Shown here: one piece after another, positions 32,117 to 41,391 of the stretch | Layout of the letters: each line of letters starts with the position of its first letter | Position numbering within the stretch: position 1 is the stretch's first letter | Assembly: GCA_964518215.1 (NCBI GenBank) | Contig: CAZFFP010000001.1 | Coordinates: 1-64,000, forward strand | Direction: 5' to 3' | Origin: CAYSGX01 sp964518215 | Lineage (GTDB): Bacteria > Bacteroidota > Bacteroidia > Chitinophagales > CAIOSU01 | DNA: 64,000 nt | The notes under the pieces: model-generated | Databases searched by the model: none | Told to the model about the DNA's origin: nothing | Seen by the model: the letters and a program-made list of their open reading frames with translations, nothing else | Translations under genes and position numbers: made by a program

Positions 32117-32563
32117 ATGAAAAAACTATTTGTTATTGGGCTGATAGTTGCTGCCATTGCAGCAGCAGCCATAGGGTTTTATCTTAAAAACAAAAAAGTT
32201 TCGGGGCTTGAATCTGCCAAACCCGACTTTATGCTCAAAGCCACTGAACTTTTCGAAGCCTTTGAAGCCGATGAAAAAGCTGCACTTGAGAAATACAACG
32301 GAAAAGTAATTCTCGTAGAAGGCATCGTTCAGGATGTGCAGCCGGTAAACGACAGCACAGGGATTGTTTTGCTCGTTGCCGATGATTCAGGCTTAGGAAC
32401 CATCAAATGCGGCATGAATAGAAATCATGTGGCTGCTATTCAAAAATTCAATGCAGATGAAAGTGTAAAACTAAAATGTATTTGTAGTGGAGTCAGTAAA
32501 ATTGAAGAGTTTGGTTTTGAAATTTTGGACATTGAATTAAGCCGATGTGTGGTAGTAAACTGA
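32117..32563 (+). CDS. OB-fold (tRNA_anti-like) protein
   Basis: An N-terminal hydrophobic helix (MKKLFVIGLIVAAIAAAAIG) is followed by an OB-fold domain: KATELFEAFEADEKAALEKY, GKVILVEGIVQDVQ, and KLKCICSGVSKIEEFG. This matches the tRNA_anti-like family of small exported or membrane-anchored proteins. The role is unknown. It stands alone between oppositely directed genes. A small palindrome (AAGTGC, AAC, GCACTT) lies upstream at 31996-32010. Confidence 0.75.
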   Translation: MKKLFVIGLIVAAIAAAAIGFYLKNKKVSGLESAKPDFMLKATELFEAFEADEKAALEKYNGKVILVEGIVQDVQPVNDSTGIVLLVADDSGLGTIKCGMNRNHVAAIQKFNADESVKLKCICSGVSKIEEFGFEILDIELSRCVVVN

Positions 32564-32679
32564 AGTTTTAAAACACCTGCGCATTAGATTTTGTTTGAAA
32601 ATATATTGCAATCAAAAAGCATGGTTGAAAAACTCCTGATAATTCCAAATTTTCATTCAGATTCTTTGTTCTTACAGTC

Positions 32680-33417
32680 TTACCCCGCCACCTTAGTTAA
32701 CACCACCGCTACCACGGCTCCAAACAATGGCGCTGCCACAGGTATCCAGGCATAGCTCCAATCGCTGTCTCGCTTGCCCGTTATGGGCGCTAAAGTATGT
32801 ATGATTCGAGGAGCCAAATCGCGTGCGGGATTGATGGCATAACCCGTAGTGCCTCCCAACGACAACCCAATCGCCAACACAATCAATGTTACCGGAACTG
32901 CTCCCAGCGAACCCATACCCACTTTTACCAAAGCGCCTGTAGCATCATTAATTTCAGGAGAAGCAACATGCAATACGGCATAAACCAAAACAAAAGTGCC
33001 TACGGCTTCGCTGAAAAAATTATGCACCGGACTTTTAATAGCAGGCGAAGTGCAAAATACCGCCAGCTTGTTGTCGGGGTTAACCGTTACATTCAGGTGT
33101 TTGTAATAAAACATCCAAACCAACAAAGCGCCAACCGCTGCACCAAAAAACTGTGCGCTCACAAACATGAACACCTTTTCCCAGGGAAAAGAACCGGTAA
33201 GCGCCAAGGCTAATGTAATAGCAGGATTGAGATGCGCCCCGCTGAATGGCGCTGCTACGGTAACCCCCACAAACACCCCCAATGCCCAACCGGTGGTAAT
33301 AACAATCCATCCGGCTCCATTGCCTTTGGTTTTATCTAAAATAGCATTGGCGACTACGCTGCAACCCATCAGTATGAGCAACATGGTTCCTATCAGTTCT
33401 GCAAGAAATTCGTTCAT
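32680..33417 (-). CDS. Aquaglyceroporin (MIP family)
   Basis: A six-helix MIP channel with both NPA motifs: SGAHLNPAITLALAL and TGYAINPARDLAPRI. Asp after the second NPAR is the residue found in glycerol-conducting GlpF-type channels rather than water-only aquaporins. The start at 33417 (MNEFLAELIGTMLLILMG) is chosen because the upstream extension is basic and intergenic. No glycerol kinase gene is in the window. Confidence 0.9.
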   Translation of the reverse strand: MNEFLAELIGTMLLILMGCSVVANAILDKTKGNGAGWIVITTGWALGVFVGVTVAAPFSGAHLNPAITLALALTGSFPWEKVFMFVSAQFFGAAVGALLVWMFYYKHLNVTVNPDNKLAVFCTSPAIKSPVHNFFSEAVGTFVLVYAVLHVASPEINDATGALVKVGMGSLGAVPVTLIVLAIGLSLGGTTGYAINPARDLAPRIIHTLAPITGKRDSDWSYAWIPVAAPLFGAVVAVVLTKVAG

Positions 33418-33485
33418 GTTTTTAACTTTTCGGAGCAATTTCGCAATTTGAAATGAAAGCACAAATTCAGCACCACTCAGAGGGG

Positions 33486-33493
33486 TAAATTTG
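33486..33493 (+). promoter_or_regulatory. TAnnTTTG -7 element for the VOC gene
   Basis: TAAATTTG is an exact consensus match 22 nt upstream of the start at 33516. Confidence 0.4.
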
Positions 33494-33515
33494 TAGCTTC
33501 GCAAAAACAAAATTC

Positions 33516-33938
33516 ATGGCTCACATTCGTCCTTTCCATTTGGCATTTCCTGTTACAAACATTGAAACAACCAAAAAATTTTATACCGAAATATTAGGAT
33601 GTTCGGTTGGTAGAAGCGCTGAAAAGTGGATTGATTTTAACTTTTTCGGGCATCAAATTTCGGCACATCTGAAACCCGAAGAATGCCAAACGGCACTCGC
33701 CAATGAAGTGGATGGAAAAAATATTCCGGTGAAACATTTTGGAGTAATTCTAACGATGAATGATTGGGAACAATTAGCAGAACGTTTGAAACAGCACAAT
33801 ATCAAATTCCTTGTAGAGCCATACATTCGTTTTGCGGGCGAAGTGGGCGAGCAAGCCACCATGTTCTTTCTCGACCCAAGCGGCAACGCATTGGAGTTTA
33901 AGGCATTTAAAGAAGATAGTTTTATTTTCGCTTCCTGA
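33516..33938 (+). CDS. VOC/glyoxalase superfamily protein
   Basis: The 140-residue protein has two beta-alpha-beta units of the vicinal oxygen chelate fold: FHLAFPVTNIETTKKFYTEI at the N-terminus and FLDPSGNALEFKAF near the end, with likely metal ligands His in PFHLAF, His in VKHFGV and Glu in ALEFK. The family includes glyoxalases and dioxygenases. The substrate is not evident. It is monocistronic or followed by the next gene after 27 nt. Confidence 0.8.
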   Translation: MAHIRPFHLAFPVTNIETTKKFYTEILGCSVGRSAEKWIDFNFFGHQISAHLKPEECQTALANEVDGKNIPVKHFGVILTMNDWEQLAERLKQHNIKFLVEPYIRFAGEVGEQATMFFLDPSGNALEFKAFKEDSFIFAS

Positions 33939-33965
33939 TTATTTCATTCATTCATACTTCAACAA

Positions 33966-34889
33966 ATGCTCAGACTTACATTTACTGTTGTTCTCCTTAC
34001 AATAATATTTCAAACATTTGCTCAGAATATTGCTAATGGCAATCAGGTTTCTGTATTTCCTTTTTGGAGTAAAGGCGATTTTCGTGAACTCACTATTAAG
34101 CATAAACGCGAAAAATTTGATTCGGGAGCGCTCACGGAATCGTCAGGTTCGACATACCGTGTATTGGTTCGCGTAACGGAAGTGAAAGAGGATGGATATA
34201 TTATTGAATGGGTGTATAAAAATGTTATTCCTTCTGAAAATGCAGGCGAACTGGAAAAACGATTTGCAAAAATGACCGAAGGATATAAAACCATTTTCAA
34301 AATAAATAAACAAGGCGTGTTTATGGCTGTGCAAAACCAAGCCGAAATGAAAAAGCATTTTGAAAAAAGTATTGATATGGTGCAAAAGACATACGGCAAC
34401 GATTCTATCAGTATGATGGTATTTCAATTGGTGAAAGGCATTTTCAGTTCGCCCGAAATTGTTGAAAGTGTTTTTACCCGCGATGTAAGAATTTATCATT
34501 CAGTGTTTGGCATTAATTATACGCTTAATAAACCCATATTGGGCGATGCTCTTATTACTAATCCTTTCGGAAGTCAGCCCGTTGAAGCCACTGAAACCAT
34601 AACTATGACCGACCTGCAATTCAAAAAAGACATGTGCCGCATTCAGGGAGTTCAGCAGATTAAAAAAGACGAAGCAGAGAAATTAGTGAGAGAAGTATTA
34701 AAAGGTATTGCTGCGCAAGCAGGTAAAATATTGAAAGATAATTTCGACTTACCTCCAGTTGATATTAAAGACACTTTTACACACGATATAGAACTTTCGA
34801 CCGGATGGGTAAAGCGCGCCTACTACAAACGCGAAAGCCGATTCGACAATAACTACGATTACGAATCGTATGAGATAACCATGAATTGA
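33966..34889 (+). CDS. Secreted protein of unknown function
   Basis: A signal peptide (MLRLTFTVVLLTIIFQTFAQ) precedes about 287 residues with no family I recognise. The sequence alternates beta-type stretches (TYRVLVRVTEVKEDGYIIEW) and charged helices (EMKKHFEKSIDMVQKTYG, EAEKLVREVLKGIAAQAG). No T9SS tail, transmembrane helix or Cys pattern suggests an anchor, so it is probably periplasmic. It lies 27 nt after the VOC gene. Confidence 0.6.
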   Translation: MLRLTFTVVLLTIIFQTFAQNIANGNQVSVFPFWSKGDFRELTIKHKREKFDSGALTESSGSTYRVLVRVTEVKEDGYIIEWVYKNVIPSENAGELEKRFAKMTEGYKTIFKINKQGVFMAVQNQAEMKKHFEKSIDMVQKTYGNDSISMMVFQLVKGIFSSPEIVESVFTRDVRIYHSVFGINYTLNKPILGDALITNPFGSQPVEATETITMTDLQFKKDMCRIQGVQQIKKDEAEKLVREVLKGIAAQAGKILKDNFDLPPVDIKDTFTHDIELSTGWVKRAYYKRESRFDNNYDYESYEITMN

Positions 34890-34924
34890 AAAACATAGAT
34901 ATAGTGGTCAGACGACAGGCAACT

Positions 34925-35213
34925 GCGTCATTTCGGATTTCTGATTTTAGAGTTTAGATTTATTGTTGCTATTGAAGGTATTTATATAATGGTTAACAGA
35001 CGACAGACCACAGACGACAGTTCGTGCTGCTAAGCGCTAAAGGCTAACAGCTATACTGGCAAGCGAAAAACAATTGCCGTCTGCTTTAGCTGACGGGCGA
35101 TGAAGACAAATAGTTTACTGGCGACAGGCGACATACCACAGTTCATGCTACTAATCGCTAAGGGCTAAAAGCTAACAGCTTTAAAATGCACTCCTCTTTG
35201 TTCGCAATGACGC
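34925..35213. repeat. Repeat-rich spacer bounded by CGTCATT-type inverted ends
   Basis: GCGTCATTTCG (34925-34935) and CGCAATGACGC (35203-35213) are inverted with 10 of 11 matches and resemble the ends of the element at 24015-24122. Inside, two imperfect direct repeats (about 34992-35050 and 35118-35181) share ACCACAG, GTTC(G/A)TGCT(G/A)CTAA and GCTAACAGCT. A hairpin CCGTCTGC, TTTA, GCTGACGG is also present. The whole spacer 34890-35367 has no plausible gene. Confidence 0.5.
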
Positions 35214-35312
35214 ACTTTCTAACTTTTGCCTACTGCCAACTGATAACTGCAAACTTCTTACGGCTAACAGCTTAAGGCTTATGGCCTCTCAGCGTTTCCT
35301 ATACTTTTTAAA

Positions 35313-35345
35313 CAAAAAATCCCGCCTTTTGAGGGGCGGGATTTT
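35313..35345 (-). terminator. Terminator of secDF
   Basis: A 10-bp stem (AAATCCCGCC and GGCGGGATTT, 8-nt loop) lies 24 nt after the secDF stop. On the minus strand it is followed by TTTTTTG, a proper T tract. Confidence 0.8.
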
Positions 35346-35367
35346 AAAATGCTGTCTCGTGTTTCGA

Positions 35368-38300
35368 TTATTTCTTAACCCCTTTTCTTCTACCCAACAA
35401 ATCAACCACAATAGGCGATGCAATAAATATTGATGAGTATGTGCCTACGCCTATACCAATCAACAATGCAAAAGAAAATCCGCGAATAACTTCACCACCA
35501 AACAAGAACAAAATCACCACCACCAACAATGTGGTGAAAGAAGTCATTAAAGTGCGGCTAAGCGTAGTATTGATTGCACCGTTTACATTATCGGTGAGTG
35601 AGCGTGTAGGATGCAAATTGATAAACTCACGAATACGGTCAAACACAATTACTGTGTCGTTTACAGAATACCCGATTACTGTCAATATTGCGGCAATAAT
35701 TGCCTGGTCTATTTCGGTAGAGAAAGGCAACAAACCTTTAAACACGGAGAATAATGAAAGTATGAATAACACATCATGCACGGTAGAGGCAATAGCGCCT
35801 ACACCAAACTCCCATCTTCTGAAACGAATAGCCAAATAAATGAAAATACCCAACAAAGAAAGTATGGAAGCTAAAATGGAACTTGTTTTAATATCGTCTG
35901 CAACCGTTGGTCCTACCTTTTGAGAACTGAGGCGATAATTGCTTTGATAATCGCTGAAGTCCACATCGTAAGTAAAGAATTTCTTAACGCCTGAATAAAC
36001 CAAAGCATCTACAATACTATCTGTTTCGATGTTTTCATCATCAATCAAATACGCAGAAGTAATTTTCACCTGATTGGCGCCACCGAAGGTTCTTACCAAT
36101 GGCGTTTCTCCGATAGCCTGAGTAAGAGAGGCTGAAATTTCTTCGGTAGAAACATTCTGGTCAAAGCGCACTACATAAGTTCTTCCGCCTTTAAAATCAA
36201 TACCGAAATCAAAACCGCGAACCAACATGGAGCCTATACCCAACAACATCACTACTCCTGAAATGACATAAGCCATTTTCCTTTTTTCAATAAACTTCAT
36301 ATTGATATTGCTGAAAGCTTTCAGAGTGAGGTTTGAACCAAAACTGATGGTGCGGTCTTTAGAGTTTACATACCATTCAAAAATCAAACGCGATACTAAA
36401 ACTGCTGTTACAAACGAAGAGAAAACACCAATAACAAAAACGGTAGCAAATCCTTTCACCGGGCCAATACCGATTGCCATAAGGATAAAACCTGTGATGA
36501 GCGAGGTTACGTTAGAATCAATAATGGCAGAATAAGAGTTGGAAAAACCATCTGATATAGATAGTCGCAAACTCTTTCCCTTTAATATTTCCTCTCGAAT
36601 ACGTTCAAAAATAATTACGTTGGCATCTACCGCCATACCAATAGTAAGCACCAAACCTGCCATGCCGGGCAACGTGAGTGAAGCCTGAAACCCTGCCAAC
36701 ACGCCCATAATCATAAACATATTGAGCAACAAAACGGCATCGGCAAGCAAACCTGCTCCGGTATAATAAAACGCCATGAACAAAATCACCAAGCCTATAC
36801 CAATCAGTAACGACATCAAGCCTGCCTGAATAGATTCTTTACCTAAGGTAGGTCCTACTATTTCTTCTTCTACGATTTGTGCAGGTGCAGGAAGTTTACC
36901 CGCCTTAATAATGTTGGCAAGGTCTTGTGCTTCTTTTACACTGAAGCTACCGGTAATCTGCGATTTAGGCTGGTTTATTTCGCCCTGAACCACAGGCGCA
37001 CTGTACACAGTATTATCAAGCACAATGGCTACTGCCCTTCCGATATTTTCTTTGGTAATCCTTCTCCAGACTTTCTGTCCTTCCGAATTCATGAACATCG
37101 TAATACATGGTCTGCCGTTTTGGTCGAAATCTTTATATGCGTCAGAAACTGCATCGCCTTCTAAAGGAGCACGTTCATCGGTGGGGCGGGTTTTGATGGC
37201 ATAGAGAGCGTATAGATTTTTTGAATCGCCCACAGGATGTGCGCCCCAAATGAATTTGATATTTTTTGGAAATACCGCACGAACTTTCTCAATAGCGAGA
37301 TATTCGCTCACTTTTGCACGGTTTTGTGTAAACGCATATCCCACTACCGGTCCATCGGCAATAACAGACTGACCATTTTCATCCTGACCAATGGCTGGCA
37401 TAAGAATAGAGCCATTCGAAAACAAAGGGAATTTCTTCTGAATATCCTCATCATCCATTAATCCTTCTGTGTCGCTGTCTTTAACGCCATCTTCGCCTAA
37501 CAATCCGGCAAGGTCATCTTTTACTTCTTCATCAACTATCGGTGATTCTTCGTCAGCTTTAAGATCTGCAACGGTATTTGATACATCAACATCATTTGAG
37601 GCAGTATCTTTTTTCTCTGTATTTAAACCCTTCATTACTGCCAACACATCGTTGGCTTTAACCATGAAATCAAAAACTTCACGATTGTTATAGGTTTCCC
37701 AAAACTCCAACTGCGCAGTAGCCTGTAATAATCTACGGGCACGCTCGGCATTGTCAACTCCCGGAAGTTCCACAATAATTCTTCCTGTGGTGGCTTGCAA
37801 GCTAATGCTGGGCTGAGTAACACCAAATTCATCTATCCTTGAGCGAATAATGTTAAAGGTTCTTTCAATGGCTCCATCAGCTTCTTTGCGAATAACAGCC
37901 AAAACCTGTTCGTTGGTTGAATTGAAATTAATCTTGTCTTTATTTTCGGCAGTAGCAAAAATGGCAGCGAGTTTAGCTCCCGGGTCGAGTTTTTGAAACT
38001 CCTGACCAAACAACACAACAAAGTTTTCCTGAGTGTTGGATTGACGTTGCTTGGCATTTTCGATAGCCTTAAGAAAAGTAGGGTCTTTGCTATTATTAGC
38101 CATTGCCTTCACGAGGTCTTCGAGCGAAATTTGCAAAACAACACTCATGCCACCCTGCAAATCAAGACCGAGGCTGATTTGTTTTTCTTTTACTTCGCTG
38201 TAAGAAAATTTAGCAAAACCAAGATTTAATGCAGGCTCATTTGCCAACGAATCGAGAAAACGATTTTTCGAGTTTCTGAATTCTTTGTTTACGGAATCAA

Positions 38301-38493
38301 TGTAAACAGCCTGTTCTGAAGGAGACAATCCTTCTGGAACTAACATACTCTCTGAGCCACCAAGCACTTCATTTTGTGCAAACTGAGTAGCTTCTTTCTC
38401 TATTTGATAGGAAGAAAAAGTAAATAATAATTGATAGAAGCAAACAACGATGAGCGCTGCTACGAAAACTTTGATGAGTCCTTTACCTTGCAT
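35368..38493 (-). CDS. secDF: Fused protein translocase subunit SecDF
   Basis: The 1041-residue protein joins SecD and SecF in one chain. The SecD half has the first membrane helix, KQISLGLDLQGGMSVVLQ, a long periplasmic P1 region and IVELPGVDNAERARRLL, then six helices with GMAVDANVIIFERIREE. The SecF half starts near residue 730 with RGFDFGIDFKGGRTYVVRF and has a second six-helix set with DTVIVFDRIREF. It uses the proton gradient to pull secreted proteins across the inner membrane. An acidic insert lies around residues 310-345. It has its own promoter and terminator. Confidence 0.96.
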   Translation of the reverse strand: MQGKGLIKVFVAALIVVCFYQLLFTFSSYQIEKEATQFAQNEVLGGSESMLVPEGLSPSEQAVYIDSVNKEFRNSKNRFLDSLANEPALNLGFAKFSYSEVKEKQISLGLDLQGGMSVVLQISLEDLVKAMANNSKDPTFLKAIENAKQRQSNTQENFVVLFGQEFQKLDPGAKLAAIFATAENKDKINFNSTNEQVLAVIRKEADGAIERTFNIIRSRIDEFGVTQPSISLQATTGRIIVELPGVDNAERARRLLQATAQLEFWETYNNREVFDFMVKANDVLAVMKGLNTEKKDTASNDVDVSNTVADLKADEESPIVDEEVKDDLAGLLGEDGVKDSDTEGLMDDEDIQKKFPLFSNGSILMPAIGQDENGQSVIADGPVVGYAFTQNRAKVSEYLAIEKVRAVFPKNIKFIWGAHPVGDSKNLYALYAIKTRPTDERAPLEGDAVSDAYKDFDQNGRPCITMFMNSEGQKVWRRITKENIGRAVAIVLDNTVYSAPVVQGEINQPKSQITGSFSVKEAQDLANIIKAGKLPAPAQIVEEEIVGPTLGKESIQAGLMSLLIGIGLVILFMAFYYTGAGLLADAVLLLNMFMIMGVLAGFQASLTLPGMAGLVLTIGMAVDANVIIFERIREEILKGKSLRLSISDGFSNSYSAIIDSNVTSLITGFILMAIGIGPVKGFATVFVIGVFSSFVTAVLVSRLIFEWYVNSKDRTISFGSNLTLKAFSNINMKFIEKRKMAYVISGVVMLLGIGSMLVRGFDFGIDFKGGRTYVVRFDQNVSTEEISASLTQAIGETPLVRTFGGANQVKITSAYLIDDENIETDSIVDALVYSGVKKFFTYDVDFSDYQSNYRLSSQKVGPTVADDIKTSSILASILSLLGIFIYLAIRFRRWEFGVGAIASTVHDVLFILSLFSVFKGLLPFSTEIDQAIIAAILTVIGYSVNDTVIVFDRIREFINLHPTRSLTDNVNGAINTTLSRTLMTSFTTLLVVVILFLFGGEVIRGFSFALLIGIGVGTYSSIFIASPIVVDLLGRRKGVKK

Positions 38494-38533
38494 GGTGCGT
38501 GTTATATATATTAGGGTTGGTGAAAATTGCCCG

Positions 38534-38541
38534 CAAATTTA
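38534..38541 (-). promoter_or_regulatory. TAnnTTTG -7 element for secDF
   Basis: The minus strand reads TAAATTTG, an exact match 41 nt upstream of the secDF start. It is back to back with the dcd element. Confidence 0.5.
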
Positions 38542-38574
38542 TAATAATTATGCTAATTCATTCTCTAAAGCGGT

Positions 38575-38582
38575 TACCTTTG
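38575..38582 (+). promoter_or_regulatory. TAnnTTTG -7 element for dcd
   Basis: TACCTTTG is an exact consensus match 60 nt upstream of dcd, in the divergent region shared with secDF. Confidence 0.45.
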
Positions 38583-38642
38583 CAAAACTTATTATCCACC
38601 GTTGTTTTCAAATGATTTCACAACTTAAAACAAATTAATTAA

Positions 38643-39179
38643 ATGATACTGTCAGATAAAGAAATAATGAGTTGCATTGAAACAGGCGAAATACTCATTG
38701 AGCCTTTTAAAAGAGAGTGTTTGGGTAGCAACTCTTATGATGTGCATTTGGGCAGACACCTCATGCTTTATAAAAACCGGGTGCTTGATGCACGAGCCAA
38801 AAATGAAACCGTAGATATCATTATACCCGAAGAAGGCATTGAATTGCAGCCCGGGGTTTTATACCTCGGTGTAACAGAAGAATACACGGAAACGCACAAG
38901 CACGTGCCATTTCTTGAAGGCAAATCGAGCATCGGCAGATTAGGATTAGACATTCATGCAACAGCCGGAAAAGGAGATGTTGGTTATTGCAATACCTGGA
39001 CCCTCGAAATTTCGTGCATTATGCCGGTACGCGTGTATGCAGGAATGCCCATAGGACAGTTGATATACTTTGATGTGAAAGGCGATGTGGAAAATCCATA
39101 TAACAAAAAACGCAACGCCAAATACAATAAACGCAGCCTGAAACCCATCGAATCTATGATGTGGAAAAATAAATTCTGA
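38643..39179 (+). CDS. dcd: dCTP deaminase
   Basis: The 178-residue protein has the trimeric dUTPase-like fold: GSNSYDVHLGRHL, the active-site loop EGKSSIGRLGLDIHATAG and TWTLEIS with the catalytic Glu. It converts dCTP to dUTP for thymidylate synthesis, or directly to dUMP in bifunctional members; the sequence does not decide which. It is followed after 35 nt by the GH31 gene on the same strand. Confidence 0.9.
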   Translation: MILSDKEIMSCIETGEILIEPFKRECLGSNSYDVHLGRHLMLYKNRVLDARAKNETVDIIIPEEGIELQPGVLYLGVTEEYTETHKHVPFLEGKSSIGRLGLDIHATAGKGDVGYCNTWTLEISCIMPVRVYAGMPIGQLIYFDVKGDVENPYNKKRNAKYNKRSLKPIESMMWKNKF

Positions 39180-39214
39180 ACAAATTCGTAGAAAAAATAA
39201 AAATCTTCCATTCA

Positions 39215-41326
39215 ATGACAACTGCCCGAAAAGGCTTTTGGGGGTTTTTGTTCCTTTTTATGCTTTACTTCGCATCAGAAGCAAGGCTGAAAGCGATTGT
39301 GGCTGACAACTACATTCTCTTAAACAATTCGCAAAGTGGCTTATGTTTTCTTTCCTTCAATTTAAACGGAAATTTCCTCACAGCCTCGCAACAGCAGGTT
39401 TCGCACAAATACAACCTCGGCTCGTTCAAGTTCAAGGTGAAAAATGTTTCGGTATTTGAACAACCCCATGAAATAGTCATTGACAGCAGCAGCGTAAAAA
39501 TTTCGGTTAAAGGAAAGCTGAAAAACAAATCGGGCAAAAGCATTTCTTTCCTTCTCGAATTTTATTCCGAAGAAAATAATGAACTACAATGGAGAATTGA
39601 AGTGGCTGATGAAAACATCAATCATTTCTCTTTCACCTTCGGCAGCAGCGAAAACGAACAAATTTTCGGCATGGGAGAGCAGTTTTCGCAGGTAAATCTA
39701 AAAGGAAAAAAAGTGCCGGTTTGGGTAGAAGAACAAGGCATCGGCAGAGGCGATGCTCCTATTACCTTCTTCGCCAATTTAGCTATGGCGGGCGGACACG
39801 AATTTTCGACATACGCTCCCCTGCCCTTTTTCATTACTTCTGCCAACAAAGGATTTTTATTGAATCACGCGGCATACAGCGAATTTGATTTCTCGAATAA
39901 AAAAAACATCAGTATTTCATGCAGAAACAATAAGGCGGAAGGCTATGTATGGATAGGAAATGAACCTAAAGAAATTTTAACAAAACACACGGCAATCACC
40001 GGGCGAATGCCACAATTGCCCGATTGGGCTTTTGGAAGTTGGTTGGGCTTGCAGGGCGGCAAAGAAAAAGTGCAGCACATTGTTCATGACGCATTAAATG
40101 CAGGCAATCCGGTTACAGCAGTATGGATTCAGGATTGGGTGGGCAAGCGGCAAACACGAATCGGTTCAAGGTTGTTTTGGAATTGGTTACCCGATGAAAA
40201 TTCTTATCCAGCTATTCAAAATTTCATTCAAAGTATGAATGAGAAAGACATTAAGGTTTTAGGATACATCAATCCGTTTCTTGCCGAATATGGACCCATG
40301 AGCGATGAAGCCCGCGCAAAAAATTATCTGGTAAAAGATAAAACCGGAAACGATTATAAAATTGCCGCGGGAGGTTTCGATGCTTACATGCTCGACCTTA
40401 CCAATCCCGAAACTCGCCTTTGGATTAAAGACATCATCAAAACACAACTTATAGGCAACGGCTTTTCGGGCTGGATGGCAGATTTCAGCGAATGGCTGCC
40501 TTTAGATTGCCAATTGCATTCGGGCATTGCTCCTGAAATTTTTCATAATCAATATCCGGTAGAATGGATAAAACTAAATCGGGAAGCTATTCAGGAAATG
40601 AACAAAGAAGGTGAAATTATTTTTTTTAATCGTGCAGGATTTTTGAATTCGGCACAATACTCCACCCTTTTTTGGGCGGGCGACCAAATGGTAAGTTGGC
40701 AAAAGCATGATGGTATGCCTTCGGCTCTTAATGCCCTGCTCAGCAGCGGTTTCAGCGGTATCACCCTTAACCATAGCGATATTGGCGGCTATACGGGAGT
40801 GAATAAATTTCCGGTGAAATATATTCGCTCGCGCAAACTTTTATATCGCTGGGCAGAAATGAATGTATGGTCGCCTGTGTTCAGAACTCATGAAGGACTG
40901 TTGCCGAAAAAGAATTTTCAGTTTTACTCCGATTCGGCTGCTCATGCATTTTTCGCACGTATGGGAAAAATTCATTTCGCCTTGAAAGACTATTTAATAA
41001 TGCTCAACCATGACGCTTCAGAAAAAGGCTATCCTGTTGTCAGACATTCGTTTTTGGTGCATCCCGATGATGAAAAAACCACTCATACGCACCAACAATT
41101 TTTCTTAGGCGATGACATATTGGTAATGCCTGTTTTGAAAAAAAGAAGCAGCCGGGTGAAAGGTTATTTACCCAAAGGCGAGTGGGAACATATTTGGAGC
41201 GGAGAAGTCTTTTCAGGACAAGAAGCAATTAAAATGAAAGCCGCGTTAGGTTATCCGGTGGTATTTCTGAATAAAAACGGAAAGCATTACAACAAGCTTA
41301 AAGAGGTCTTAGCGGAATTCCGTTGA
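39215..41326 (+). CDS. GH31 glycosidase, predicted sulfoquinovosidase
   Basis: A signal-like N-terminus precedes a GH31 barrel of the YihQ subfamily. Catalytic nucleophile Asp423 (GWMADFSEWLP) and acid/base Asp490 (WAGDQMVSW) are 67 residues apart, as in E. coli YihQ (405 and 472). The sulfonate- and sugar-binding set known as QQRWY is complete: Gln280 (LQGG), Gln306 (IQDW), Arg319 and Trp322 (GSRLFW) and Tyr526 (SDIGGYT), all at YihQ-like spacing. This points to release of sulfoquinovose from plant or algal sulfolipid outside the cytoplasm. No other sulfoquinovose genes are nearby. The family is firm; the substrate is inferred. Confidence 0.9.
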   Translation: MTTARKGFWGFLFLFMLYFASEARLKAIVADNYILLNNSQSGLCFLSFNLNGNFLTASQQQVSHKYNLGSFKFKVKNVSVFEQPHEIVIDSSSVKISVKGKLKNKSGKSISFLLEFYSEENNELQWRIEVADENINHFSFTFGSSENEQIFGMGEQFSQVNLKGKKVPVWVEEQGIGRGDAPITFFANLAMAGGHEFSTYAPLPFFITSANKGFLLNHAAYSEFDFSNKKNISISCRNNKAEGYVWIGNEPKEILTKHTAITGRMPQLPDWAFGSWLGLQGGKEKVQHIVHDALNAGNPVTAVWIQDWVGKRQTRIGSRLFWNWLPDENSYPAIQNFIQSMNEKDIKVLGYINPFLAEYGPMSDEARAKNYLVKDKTGNDYKIAAGGFDAYMLDLTNPETRLWIKDIIKTQLIGNGFSGWMADFSEWLPLDCQLHSGIAPEIFHNQYPVEWIKLNREAIQEMNKEGEIIFFNRAGFLNSAQYSTLFWAGDQMVSWQKHDGMPSALNALLSSGFSGITLNHSDIGGYTGVNKFPVKYIRSRKLLYRWAEMNVWSPVFRTHEGLLPKKNFQFYSDSAAHAFFARMGKIHFALKDYLIMLNHDASEKGYPVVRHSFLVHPDDEKTTHTHQQFFLGDDILVMPVLKKRSSRVKGYLPKGEWEHIWSGEVFSGQEAIKMKAALGYPVVFLNKNGKHYNKLKEVLAEFR

Positions 41327-41391
41327 AAACATTTCTAACTTTGAGCATAATTGTTTTTTGTGCTGTGTTTCGTGTTAAAATAATCTGCAAA

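Noticed and set aside
34890..35367. CRISPR-like array
   Set aside because: The direct repeats are only two, imperfect and irregularly spaced, and no cas genes are present. No CRISPR array was found in the window.
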